Positions 27,808 to 35,946 of a stretch of 64,000 nucleotides of DNA are shown piece by piece. Positions within the stretch are counted from its first letter, which is position 1. Each line of letters begins with the position of its first letter. The DNA comes from Plasticicumulans lactativorans (lineage in GTDB: Bacteria; Pseudomonadota; Gammaproteobacteria; Competibacterales; Competibacteraceae), in NCBI RefSeq assembly GCF_004341245.1, contig NZ_SLWY01000020.1:1-64000 (forward strand), given 5' to 3'. A model generated the notes under the pieces. It was not told where the DNA came from. It ran no database searches and was given only the letters and a program-made list of their open reading frames with translations. A program made the position numbers and the translations under genes.

Positions 27808-30800
27808 TCAGCGCCACCACTCGGCCGTGTCGACGATCGCCTCGGCCGTTCCCACTAGCGCGGTGGGGCCGCCCAGTGCCCTGATGACGGGCAGCAAGCG
27901 GGTGGTGAAGTCCAACAGCGCGTTTCGATCTCGCTCCGCCACAAGGTCAAGTGCTTGTATGAATGCAGCAAAGGCCTCGGCGAGTACCTGCCGGCGTTGC
28001 TCGCCGGCGAGGTGTGCGGCGACGGCGGCGAGCGCGTTGGCACGCCACACTTCGTCGCCGATCGCGGTGGCGGCGGCGAGGGCCTCGGCGAGCAGCGCCG
28101 GCTCGCCGGCGAGGTGCACGGCGACGGCGGCCAGCGCGCGGGTACGCCACCCTTCGTCGCCGATCGCGGTGGCGGCGGCGAGGGCCCGGGCGAGCAGCGC
28201 CGGCTCGCCGGCGAGGTGTGCGGCGACGGCGGCGAGCACCTGGGCACGCCACCCTTCGTCGCCGATCGCGGTGGCGGCGGCGAGGGCCTCGGCGAGCAGC
28301 GCCGGCTCGCCGGCGAGGTGCGCGGCGACGGCGGCGAGCGCCTGGGCACGTGGCCATTCGTAGTCGATCGCGGTGGCGGCGGTGAGGGCCCGGGCGAGCA
28401 GCGCCGGCTCGCCGGCGAGGTGCGCGGCGACGGCGGCGAGCACCTGGGCACGCCGCTCTTCGTAGCTGATTGCGGTGGCGGCGGTGAGGGCCTCGGCGAG
28501 TACCTGCCGGCGTTGCTCGCCGGCGAGGTGCGCGGCGACGGCGACGAGCGCCCGGGCACGTGCTGCTTTGTCGCCGATCGCGGTGGCGGCGGCGAGGGTC
28601 TCGGCGAGCAGCGCCGGCTTGCCGGCGAGGTGCGCGGCGACGGCGACGAGCGCCTGGGCACGCCGCCATTCGTCGCCGATCGCGGTGACGGCGGCGAGGG
28701 CCTCGGCGAGCAGCGCCGGCTCGCCGGCGAGGTGCGTGGCGACGGCGGCGAGCGCCCGGGCACGCGCCGCTTCGTCGCCGATCGCGGTGGCGGCGGCGAG
28801 GGTCTCGGCGAGCAGCGCCGGCTCGCCGGCGAGGTACGCGGCGACGGCGGCGAGCACCTGGGCATGCCACCCTTCGTCGCCGATCGCGATGGCGGCGGCG
28901 AGGGCCTCGGCGAGTACCTGCCGGCGTCGTTCGCCGGCGAGGTGCGCGGTGACGGCGACGAGCGCCTGGGCACGCGCCGCTTCGTCGCCGATCGCGGTGG
29001 TGGCGGCGAGGGCTTCGGTGAGCAGCGCCGGCTCGCCGGCGAGGTGCGCGGCGACGGCGGCGAGCGCGTAGGCACGCCACCCTTCGTCGCCGATCGCGGT
29101 GGCGGCGGCGAGGGCTTCGGCAAATACCTGCCGGCGTCGTTCGCCGGCGAGGTGCGCGGCGACGGCGGCGAGCGCCTTGGCACGCGCCTCTTCGTCGCCG
29201 ATCGCGGTGGCGGCGGCGAGGGCCCGGGCGAGCAGCGCCGGCTCGCCGGCGAGATGCGCGGCGACGGCGGTCAGCGCGTGGGCACGCCGCTCTTCGTCGC
29301 CGATCGCGGTGGCGGTGGTGAGGGCCTCGGCGAGTACCTGCCGGCGTGGCTCGCCGGTGAGGTGCGCGGCGACGGCGACGGCGATGGCGGTGAGCGCGTC
29401 GGCACGTGGCCCTTCGCTCCTGATCGCGGTGGCGGCGGTGAGGGCCTCGGCGAGCAGCGCCGGTTCGCCGGCGAGTGGTCCGGCGACGGCGGCGAGCGCT
29501 CGGGCACGTGGCCCTTCGCTCCTGATCGCGGTGGCGGCGGCGAGGGCCTGGGCGAGCAGTGTCGGCTCGCCGGCGAGGTGCGCGGCGACGGCGGCGAGCG
29601 CTCGGGTACGCTGCCATTCGCCGCCGATCGCGGTGGCGGCGGCGAGGGCCTCGGCGAGTACCTGCCGGCGTGGCTCGCCGACGAGGTGTGCGGCGATGGC
29701 GGTGAGCGCGTCGGCACGTGGCCCTTCGCTCCTGATCGCGGTGGCGGCGGCGAGGGCCCGGGCGAGCAGCGCCGGCTCGCCGGCGAGATGCGCGGCGACG
29801 GCGGTCAGCGCGTGGGCACGCCGCTCTTCGTCGCCGATCGCGGTGGCGGTGGTGAGGGCCTCGGCGAGTACCTGCCGGCGTGGCTCGCCGGTGAGGTGCG
29901 CGGCGACGGCGACGGCGATGGCGGTGAGCGCGTCGGCACGTGGCCCTTCGCTCCTGATCGCGGTGGCGGCGGTGAGGGCCTCGGCGAGCAGCGCCGGTTC
30001 GCCGGCGAGTGGTCCGGCGACGGCGGCGAGCGCGTCGGCACGTGGCCCTTCGTCGCCGATCGCGGTGGCGACGGCGAGGGCCTGGGCGAGGCCTTGCTGG
30101 CGGAGATGAGCGGGCAAGAGATCAAGCAGACCTACGAGCGCCTGTGTTCGCTTCTGTAAGTCGGGCAGTTGTTCCGCTACCCGCAGTCCGCGCAAGCCGG
30201 TCCATTCCCCCGCCTGTACCAGCGCCACGATCAGTTCGGGCGGCAGCCTGGCCGTCTGCGCCCGGATGCTGGTGCGTATGAAACTGATGCGGAGTTCTTC
30301 GGCCACGCGGTACGGCGGCCCGGGGCGGGCCGTGTTGGTTTGGCGAAGCGTCTGTCGGACCCGGGCGAGATCGGCCAGAAAGCCCCCATAGGCGCCTTCT
30401 TCTTCGAGCCAGGCGCGGTGCCAGCCGCCGCCCAGCAGGGGCAGCAGGTGCGCCTCCAGGGCCTGCTCGGGCACCAGCCGTGCGGCCGTCACGTGGTCCA
30501 GATAGTAGTGGCGCAGCAGGTAGGCCGGGCACTGCACCGGGGCGAACGTGCCGGCATTCAGGTTGCGAACCGTCTCGGCGCCCCAGGCGAGATAGGCGTT
30601 GGGGAGGGCTTCGCGTTCTTCCTTGTGCGCCGGCAATTCCGCCCGGTAGTGATCGCCCAGGCGCGAATGCACGAAGGCGTAGCCGGCACCCGTGCGCACC
30701 ACCAGGCGCGAGGCGCCGTTCAGTAGCGTGCGGACGAAGACGAGGTCCCACGTGGTGGCAGGCGGCAGGCGCGCGAGCAAGGCCAGCACGTCCTCGATGC

Positions 30801-31497
30801 GCAGGGGCGCGTACGCGAGCGCCAGCAGGCGCAACAGCCGTTCGAGATCATCGAAGTCCACCGTCAGGCCCTGTGCCTTCCAGAGCTTGTCCTGTTCCTC
30901 GCGCCACACCTGCAGGAAGCCGGCGAAGCTCGGTTGCAGCCGCTGCAGGTCGGCGGCCGTGTAGCGGGCGGCCCGCTGCCGCTCGCTCCAGAGCTGGCGC
31001 ACCCACAGGTTCACCAGCAGCGGGTCGCCCCGGTCGGTCAGCCGGTACAGCTCGGCGAGCACGGCCGCGCGCTCGACCAGCGCATCGAGCGGATAGCCGA
31101 GCTGGATGATGGCGTCACCCACCGCCGCTGCGGTCAACGGGGTCAGTTCGAGCGGCGCGGCGCAGGGCCTGCCCGGTGCGAAGCTGAAATCCCGCAGCCA
31201 GGCCCGGCCGTCGGCGTCCCCGGGCTTGTGCCGGGCGCTCAGCAGGATGGCGAGATTGGGTGGAATCTCGTAGGGCAGCACCTCCTGCGTGATCCAGGCG
31301 CTCGCCGCCTCGTCGGCGCCGTCGATCAGCAGCAGAAAGCGACGTTCGGGATGCGCGGCGATGGCAGCCCAGCCCTCGCCGATGCGGCCGCGATAGTCGG
31401 TCGGATCGGGCTTCGCGTCGGACGGAAAGCGCAACTCGGAAAACAGGGCTGCCAGTTGGGCGTGCAGCAAGCGCAGCCCGCGCAGTCGAGGAGACAT
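27808..31497 (-). CDS. STAND-type NTPase with about 20 helical repeats, lacking its Walker A end
   Basis: The open frame gives 1229 residues. Residues 1-300 look like the rear of a STAND NTPase: Walker B RFLLLIDGADEA (Asp59, Glu63), sensor LAILLSARHK, the GDPLLV variant of the GxP motif, then a winged-helix region. No Walker A is present. The first codon lies in the edge of a repeated element (31487-31715), so the original N-terminus was probably replaced or deleted. From about residue 465 come some 20 near-identical 34-residue units of the form LAGEPALLAEALAAATAIGDE..RA.AL.AVAAH; some units carry RRQV in place of PALL and are two residues longer. Such homogenised repeats are typical sensor arrays of bacterial conflict STAND proteins. 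Probably inactive as an NTPase. Confidence 0.75.
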   Translation of the reverse strand: MSPRLRGLRLLHAQLAALFSELRFPSDAKPDPTDYRGRIGEGWAAIAAHPERRFLLLIDGADEAASAWITQEVLPYEIPPNLAILLSARHKPGDADGRAWLRDFSFAPGRPCAAPLELTPLTAAAVGDAIIQLGYPLDALVERAAVLAELYRLTDRGDPLLVNLWVRQLWSERQRAARYTAADLQRLQPSFAGFLQVWREEQDKLWKAQGLTVDFDDLERLLRLLALAYAPLRIEDVLALLARLPPATTWDLVFVRTLLNGASRLVVRTGAGYAFVHSRLGDHYRAELPAHKEEREALPNAYLAWGAETVRNLNAGTFAPVQCPAYLLRHYYLDHVTAARLVPEQALEAHLLPLLGGGWHRAWLEEEGAYGGFLADLARVRQTLRQTNTARPGPPYRVAEELRISFIRTSIRAQTARLPPELIVALVQAGEWTGLRGLRVAEQLPDLQKRTQALVGLLDLLPAHLRQQGLAQALAVATAIGDEGPRADALAAVAGPLAGEPALLAEALTAATAIRSEGPRADALTAIAVAVAAHLTGEPRRQVLAEALTTATAIGDEERRAHALTAVAAHLAGEPALLARALAAATAIRSEGPRADALTAIAAHLVGEPRRQVLAEALAAATAIGGEWQRTRALAAVAAHLAGEPTLLAQALAAATAIRSEGPRARALAAVAGPLAGEPALLAEALTAATAIRSEGPRADALTAIAVAVAAHLTGEPRRQVLAEALTTATAIGDEERRAHALTAVAAHLAGEPALLARALAAATAIGDEEARAKALAAVAAHLAGERRRQVFAEALAAATAIGDEGWRAYALAAVAAHLAGEPALLTEALAATTAIGDEAARAQALVAVTAHLAGERRRQVLAEALAAAIAIGDEGWHAQVLAAVAAYLAGEPALLAETLAAATAIGDEAARARALAAVATHLAGEPALLAEALAAVTAIGDEWRRAQALVAVAAHLAGKPALLAETLAAATAIGDKAARARALVAVAAHLAGEQRRQVLAEALTAATAISYEERRAQVLAAVAAHLAGEPALLARALTAATAIDYEWPRAQALAAVAAHLAGEPALLAEALAAATAIGDEGWRAQVLAAVAAHLAGEPALLARALAAATAIGDEGWRTRALAAVAVHLAGEPALLAEALAAATAIGDEVWRANALAAVAAHLAGEQRRQVLAEAFAAFIQALDLVAERDRNALLDFTTRLLPVIRALGGPTALVGTAEAIVDTAEWWR
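29200..30033. repeat. Exact 300-bp duplication within the STAND repeat region
   Basis: Bases 29200-29499 and 29734-30033 read the same (offset 534 bp), on top of the weaker 102-bp (34-codon) periodicity that covers about 27.96-30.1 kb. The perfect copy shows very recent unequal exchange or conversion within the array. Confidence 0.8.
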
Positions 31498-31715
31498 GGA
31501 GCGACCCGCGAGCCGAGGAGCCCCTGGTAGCCAGGGAGAATGGCGTCAAGCCATTTGAGCGTCGGGTCTGCGCAGCGCATCTCGACGGGCGCAGCAGGCC
31601 CGATGCGCAGGGCGAACCGGGGTCCTTGAACACGCTGTAGAGGCACGGGATGGGCGCCCGCGAAGCCGGGAGGCTCGACAGGGATGGCGAGCGGGTGCAC
31701 AACAGCCTCTACTCC
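31487..31715 (+). ncRNA. Structured RNA-like element, copy 1 (possible HEARO/omega-RNA relative)
   Basis: This 229-bp segment matches 32842-33070 without gaps at 222 of 229 positions. It can fold as several perfect stems: GACCCG with CGGGTC enclosing the hairpins CCCTGG-tag-CCAGGG and AATGGC-gtcaa-GCCATT; then GCGCAT with ATGCGC; then GTAGAGGC with GCCTCTAC enclosing CCCGC/GCGGG and the GNRA-type hairpin AGCC-GGGA-GGCT. No open frame has coding character. The size and multi-stem plan are reminiscent of HEARO RNAs (omega RNAs of IscB elements), but I cannot confirm the family and no iscB-like gene is nearby. The strand is assumed from that resemblance. Its left edge supplies the start codon of the truncated STAND gene. 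Confidence 0.55.
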
Positions 31716-31742
31716 ACGGTTGTCAAGTGGCGGGCATGAAAA

Positions 31743-31761
31743 AGCCCGCGCGGGGCGGGCT
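31743..31761 (-). terminator. Intrinsic terminator after the DUF4124-like gene
   Basis: The stem AGCCCGC/GCGGGCT has a 5-base loop. On the minus strand it is followed by a run of U (TTTTT from 31743 downwards). It sits 38 bp beyond the stop of the gene at 31799-32449 and would also insulate structured element copy 1. Confidence 0.8.
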
Positions 31762-31798
31762 GTGGGGAGGGGGTGGGCGGGACGGGCGACGCCGGGCG

Positions 31799-32449
31799 TC
31801 AGTCGTCGTCCCAGACCGAGCGTGACGGGATGACCTTGCCGGTCGATGGGTCGAGGTAGCGACCGCGCCCGGCTTTCGGCATGAACTCGCCGGTGCGCAC
31901 GTTGATCGCGCCGCTTGGCGTGCGCCGCAGCGTGTCGCCGAATTGATAGGCTCGGCGCTCCTGCTGCGCCGGCTCCGGCAGCCCGCGGATGCTGTCGATC
32001 TGGCGCTGGAGCGCCTTGCGCTCGCCGGGCTTGAGGAAGGAGCTGCCCATGTGCCGCTCGATGTTCTCGATCTTGTTGCGGTCCTCCCAACTGAGTTCGC
32101 GCGGGGCTGCCACGGTGGGGGCGTAGTCCCTGGTGCGCTGCTCTTCCAGGCGCCGCGCCCTGCGGTCCTCGGCCTCGATCGCCAACTGCGCGTCGCGCTG
32201 GCGCACGAAGTCGGCCATGTAGGCGTCGCGTGCCGCGCGCTCGCCCGCGGTCAGGTTGGCGCCCCACTGGCCGTATTCCAGCGGCAGCACCATCGTGCGC
32301 TGCGCCTCGGGCGATGGGATCGTCTGCTGGTAGTGCACGCCGCCCCAGCGGTCGACCCACTTGTAGACGTTGTCGGCCTGTGCGGACGCCACGGCGGCGG
32401 CGAGGAGGATGCCGGCCGCGGCGAGGCGGCGCGGGAGGGGATGCGGCAT
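31799..32449 (-). CDS. DUF4124-like periplasmic protein
   Basis: A 216-residue protein from the ATG at 32449, which opens a good signal peptide (PRRLAAAGILLAAAVASAQA). Right after cleavage comes NVYKWVDRWGGVHYQQTIP, the YKWVD-x-x-G-x-x-HY module of DUF4124 proteins. The rest is charged and helical, with an Arg/Glu-rich coiled-coil-like region (about residues 75-150). Upstream in-frame starts would extend into another gene and lack a signal sequence. It lies between the two structured elements and has its own terminator. Function unknown; DUF4124 modules occur in many short proteobacterial envelope proteins. Confidence 0.72.
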   Translation of the reverse strand: MPHPLPRRLAAAGILLAAAVASAQADNVYKWVDRWGGVHYQQTIPSPEAQRTMVLPLEYGQWGANLTAGERAARDAYMADFVRQRDAQLAIEAEDRRARRLEEQRTRDYAPTVAAPRELSWEDRNKIENIERHMGSSFLKPGERKALQRQIDSIRGLPEPAQQERRAYQFGDTLRRTPSGAINVRTGEFMPKAGRGRYLDPSTGKVIPSRSVWDDD

Positions 32450-32522
32450 GCCGGGCCTCCGTGTGCAGAGGCGCCCCGCGGCTGAGCGCGAGGCGCAGAA
32501 GTGCCGCTGGATCAGGGGGCTG

Positions 32523-32762
32523 TCACTGCGCCGGTGATAGCGCCCGCTGGGCCAGTTCCATCGCCATGCCGGCGATGCGGTGGCGGTCGATGCGGGCGGC
32601 GCCGATGACATGGCGGGTGGCGGTGCCATCGGGGTGCAGTTCGAACGCCAGCCAGCCGACGGTATCGCCGGCGGCGGCGCGGGCGCTGGCCTCGCTCAGG
32701 AGGCCCAGCAGTTCCATGTCGTCGCCCTGTGTAGCGGGGCAGTCGTTTTTGTTGGTGTCCAT
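32523..32762 (-). CDS. Small hypothetical protein
   Basis: A 79-residue protein starting MDTNKNDCPATQGDD at 32762 with a purine-rich GGAGCGAGCG leader; an in-frame ATG at 32774 is an alternative. It has a short helical segment (LLGLLSEASARAAAGD) and then a strand-rich centre with WLAFELHPDGTATRHVIG, which could form a small beta-sheet. No family is recognised. It stands alone 73 bp upstream of the DUF4124-like gene and 80 bp from structured element copy 2. Confidence 0.5.
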   Translation of the reverse strand: MDTNKNDCPATQGDDMELLGLLSEASARAAAGDTVGWLAFELHPDGTATRHVIGAARIDRHRIAGMAMELAQRALSPAQ

Positions 32763-32841
32763 CGCTCGCTCCATTCGTTCCCGGCGTGTCCGCTGCCGAC
32801 CCCCGGCAGCCCGCTCGCCGTAGCGACGGTATAGTAGCGAC

Positions 32842-33070
32842 CGAGGAGGCATGGAGCGACCCGCGAGCCGAGGAGCCCCTGGTAGCCAGGGAGAATGGCG
32901 TCAAGCCATTTGAGCGTCGGGTCTGCGCAGCGCGTCTCGACGGGCGTAGCAGGCCCGATGCGCAGGGCGAACCGGGGCCGTTGGACACGCCGTAGAGGCA
33001 CGGGATGGGCGCCCGCGAAGCCGGGAGGCTCGACAGGGATGGCGAGCGGGTGCACAACAGCCTCTACTCC
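32842..33070 (+). ncRNA. Structured RNA-like element, copy 2 (possible HEARO/omega-RNA relative)
   Basis: Second copy of the 229-bp element, with seven substitutions relative to copy 1 and no indels. One change (GCGCAT to GCGCGT) turns an A-U pair of the stem with ATGCGC into a G-U pair, so pairing is kept; four others cluster in the unpaired joining stretch around 32976-32989. The flanking sequence on both sides is unrelated to that of copy 1, so the unit is a discrete mobile or dispersed element. It ends 90 bp before the aldo/keto reductase start. Confidence 0.55.
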
Positions 33071-33160
33071 GCGCCGTGGCCCGCGCACTTTAGCGGTACG
33101 GGCGGGAGGGGGCCGCCATCGGCTACGCTGCTGGTTCCGCCCCTGCCCCGAGGATGCTCC

Positions 33161-34186
33161 ATGAGCTACACCGCCGACCCGAACCGCTACACCGACATGG
33201 TCTACCGCCGCTGCGGGCGCAGCGGCCTGAAGCTGCCCGCGCTGTCGCTCGGGCTGTGGCACAACTTCGGCGACGGCACGCCGCTCGAACGCCAGGCGAA
33301 GATGCTGACGACGGCCTTCGACCTCGGCATCACGCACTTCGACCTCGCCAACAACTACGGCCCGCCGCCCGGCGCCGCGGAGGAGAACTTCGGCCGCATC
33401 CTCAGGCGCGAGTTCGCCGCGCACCGCGACGAGCTGATCATCTCCAGCAAGGCCGGCTGGGACATGTGGCCCGGCCCCTACGGTGACCGCAACACCCGCA
33501 AGCACGTGCTGGCGAGCCTGGACCAGAGCCTCAAACGCATGGGGCTCGACTACGTCGACATCTTCTATTCGCACCGCTTCGAGCCCGACACGCCTATCGA
33601 GGAGACGATGGGCGCGCTCGCCACCGCGGTGCAGCAGGGCAAGGCGCTGTACGTGGGCATCTCCTCGTACTCGGCCGAGCACACCCGCGAGGCCGCCGAC
33701 TGCCTGCGCGCCCACGGCGTGCCGCTGTTCATCCACCAGCCGGCGTACTCGATGCTGAACCGCTGGATCGAGGGCGAGCTGCTCGACGTGCTCGGCGAGA
33801 CCGGCAGCGGCTGCATCGCCTTCACGCCGCTGGCGCAGGGCATGCTCACCGACCGCTACCTGAACGGCATCCCCGCCGACGCGCGCGCGAGCCAGGACCA
33901 CTTCCTCAAGCGCGACTGGCTGAGCGACGCCAACCTCGCGCGCATCCGCGGGCTCAGCGACATCGCCCGCGCGCGCGGGCAGTCGCTGGCGCAGATGGCG
34001 CTCGCCTGGGTGCTGCGCGATGCGCGCGTGACCTCGGCGCTGATCGGTGCGAGCCGGCCCGAGCAGATCGTCGAGAACGTGCAGGCGCTGCGAAACCTCG
34101 CCTTCAGCGCCGAGGAACTGGCCGCGATCGACCGCCATGCCGTCGATGCCGGCGTCAACCTGTGGGCGGTGTCGAGCGAGCTGTAA
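33161..34186 (+). CDS. Aldo/keto reductase, YghZ-like
   Basis: A 341-residue NADPH-dependent oxidoreductase of the AKR14/YghZ group. The ATG at 33161 has GAGGATGCTCC upstream. The catalytic tetrad is visible: Asp in HFDLANNYG, Tyr in the same motif, Lys in IISSKAGWDMWPGPYG and His in FYSHRFEP. The C-terminal cofactor motif is ALIGASRPEQIVENV. E. coli YghZ reduces L-glyceraldehyde 3-phosphate and methylglyoxal, so detoxification of reactive aldehydes is a likely role. It is monocistronic and followed by a strong hairpin. Confidence 0.9.
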   Translation: MSYTADPNRYTDMVYRRCGRSGLKLPALSLGLWHNFGDGTPLERQAKMLTTAFDLGITHFDLANNYGPPPGAAEENFGRILRREFAAHRDELIISSKAGWDMWPGPYGDRNTRKHVLASLDQSLKRMGLDYVDIFYSHRFEPDTPIEETMGALATAVQQGKALYVGISSYSAEHTREAADCLRAHGVPLFIHQPAYSMLNRWIEGELLDVLGETGSGCIAFTPLAQGMLTDRYLNGIPADARASQDHFLKRDWLSDANLARIRGLSDIARARGQSLAQMALAWVLRDARVTSALIGASRPEQIVENVQALRNLAFSAEELAAIDRHAVDAGVNLWAVSSEL

Positions 34187-34191
34187 GCGCA

Positions 34192-34213
34192 GCGGGCGCC
34201 CGCAGGCGCCCGC
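34192..34213. terminator. Strong intergenic hairpin between convergent genes
   Basis: GCGGGCGCC-cgca-GGCGCCCGC is a perfect 9-bp GC stem 5 bp after the aldo/keto reductase stop. There is no T-run, so termination efficiency is uncertain. It lies between that gene and the convergent small gene at 34239. Confidence 0.5.
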
Positions 34214-34238
34214 CGAAACCGGGGTGGCAGGCTCCCGT

Positions 34239-34466
34239 TCAGCCCTGCCGGCGCAGCAGCCGCGGCGGCGGTGCAGATTCGCTCTGGGGTGTCGCGGGCG
34301 CGTGCCCGGCGCCGCGGATGTGGATGACGGCCGGCCGTCCCACCGAGCGGATGGCGGCAAACTTGGCGACCGCGACGACCACCGGCAGCCGTTCGCGGCG
34401 CGCCAGCCGGGTCGCCAGATCTTCGTCCAGATCGGTGCAGTGCAGACAGTCTTCGAACGTGATCAC
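34239..34466 (-). CDS. Small hypothetical protein with GTG start
   Basis: A 75-residue protein. The GTG at 34466 is preferred because a strong GGAGGGAGG ribosome site lies 7-15 bp upstream on the minus strand. The product begins MITFEDCLHCTDLDED, with a CxxC-like pair (C-L-H-C), then a hydrophobic strand-rich section (LPVVVAVAKFAAIRSVGRPAVIH) and a basic Pro-rich tail. No family is recognised. It is divergent from the btaA-like gene. Confidence 0.5.
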   Translation of the reverse strand: MITFEDCLHCTDLDEDLATRLARRERLPVVVAVAKFAAIRSVGRPAVIHIRGAGHAPATPQSESAPPPRLLRRQG

Positions 34467-34620
34467 GCGGGACCTCCCTCCTGTGTCATGCGGTGTCCGC
34501 CGAGCCCGTTGAGACAACGCCCGCCGCCGGACGTTCGCGCCGCCGGCGCCGTCACCGCGGCGTCATGCGCCGCCGGCACACTGCCGGGCCTCGATCGCCG
34601 CCGCCCCTGGAGACGCCCCG

Positions 34621-35820
34621 GTGCCCGCCCAGCCCGCCCTCGCCGACCGCCTGCACCAGGGCGTGTTCGATGCGCTCTACGCCCGCTCGCTCGTCTACAA
34701 CACCTGCTGGGAGGACCCCGCCGTCGACCGCCAGGCGCTCGCCATCGGCGCCGACGACCGCCTGCTGGTGATCACCAGCGCCGGCTGCAACGTGCTCGAC
34801 TACGCGCTGTGCGCGCCGGCGCGCATCCACGCGGTCGACGCCAACCCGCGGCAGACGGCGCTGCTCGAACTGAAGCTCGCCGGCATCCGCCGGCTCGACT
34901 TCGCCGACTTCTTCGCGCTGTTCGGCGAGGGCCGCCACCGCCACGCCACCGAGCTGTACCGCGACGCCCTGCGCGACGCGCTGTCACCGTTCGCCGCGCA
35001 CTACTGGGACCGGCGCATCGCCTGGTTCGGGCAGCGCCGCGATGCCGACAGCTTCTTCTACTGCGGCCTCGCCGGGCTGGTGGCGCGCGGCTTCCGCGCC
35101 TGGCTGCGGGCGCAGCCGCGGCTGCGCGGCGCGGTCGAGGCGCTGTTCGAGGCCCACGACCTCGACGCGCAGCGCGCGCGCTACGACGCCGAGGTGGCGC
35201 CGCGGCTGTGGGGGCGCACGCTCACCTGGGCGATCGCGCAGCCGCTGACGATGAGCCTGCTTGGCGTACCGCACCCGCAGCGCGAGGAGGTCGCGCGCCA
35301 GCACGCCGGCGGCATCGCCGGCTTCGTGCGCGCGTCGATCGACTACGTGTTCCGCGAGCTGCCGGTGGCCGACAACTACTTCTGGAGCGTCTACGTGCGC
35401 GGGCGCTACACCCGCGAGTGCTGCCCCGAGTACCTCAAGCGCGCCAACTTCGAGCGCCTCAAGGGCGGGCTCGCCGCGCGCGTGGTGGCGCACACCGACA
35501 CCGTCACCGGCTTCCTGCGCGGCACCTCCGAGCGCATCTCGCGCTTCGTGCTGCTCGACCACATGGACTGGATGAGCGTCTACCACCCGCAGGCGCTGGC
35601 CGACGAATGGGCGGCGATCTTCGCCCGTGCCACCCCCGACGCGCGGCTGATCTTCCGCAGCGCCCACGCCGCCGCCGACTACCTCGAACACATCCGCGTG
35701 CCCGGCGCCGGGCGGCTGCCCGAGCGCCTGGACTTCGACCGTGCGCTGGCTGCGCGCCTGCAACTGCAGGACCGCGTGCACACCTACGCCGGCTTCCACA
35801 TCGCCCGGCTGCGCGCCTGA
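34621..35820 (+). CDS. btaA: BtaA-like 3-amino-3-carboxypropyl transferase (DUF3419)
   Basis: A 399-residue protein beginning at GTG 34621. It matches the DUF3419/BtaA family: VYNTCWEDPAVDRQAL near the N-terminus, then the SAM-binding segment LLVITSAGCNVLDYALCAPARIHAVDANPRQ, and FWSVYVRGRYTRECCPEYL in the second half. BtaA moves the 3-amino-3-carboxypropyl group of SAM onto diacylglycerol, the first step of the betaine lipid DGTS. A methyltransferase gene of BtaB type follows 126 bp downstream on the same strand, giving the complete two-step pathway. DGTS usually replaces phospholipids under phosphate limitation; no clear pho box is seen upstream. Confidence 0.85.
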   Translation: MPAQPALADRLHQGVFDALYARSLVYNTCWEDPAVDRQALAIGADDRLLVITSAGCNVLDYALCAPARIHAVDANPRQTALLELKLAGIRRLDFADFFALFGEGRHRHATELYRDALRDALSPFAAHYWDRRIAWFGQRRDADSFFYCGLAGLVARGFRAWLRAQPRLRGAVEALFEAHDLDAQRARYDAEVAPRLWGRTLTWAIAQPLTMSLLGVPHPQREEVARQHAGGIAGFVRASIDYVFRELPVADNYFWSVYVRGRYTRECCPEYLKRANFERLKGGLAARVVAHTDTVTGFLRGTSERISRFVLLDHMDWMSVYHPQALADEWAAIFARATPDARLIFRSAHAAADYLEHIRVPGAGRLPERLDFDRALAARLQLQDRVHTYAGFHIARLRA

Positions 35821-35946
35821 GCGGCGCCGTGGCGCGCAGGCGCACACACGGCGGCGCGCCGGGCCCGGGCGGGCACGGCCGCACCCCCGCGGCGGCGCCT
35901 GCGCGAACCGCCCGATTGCCATCTCGACCGTCACCGGGAGCCCACC

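Noticed and set aside
27960-30110. CRISPR array suggested by regular repeats
   Set aside because: The period is 102 bp in-frame coding sequence of a STAND protein, with no short identical repeats separated by unique spacers.
31115-31702. Small protein frame repeated in both structured elements (starts MCTRSPSLSS)
   Set aside because: The shared frame follows from the DNA repeat; it has no ribosome site, no recognised domain, and the stems explain the conservation better.
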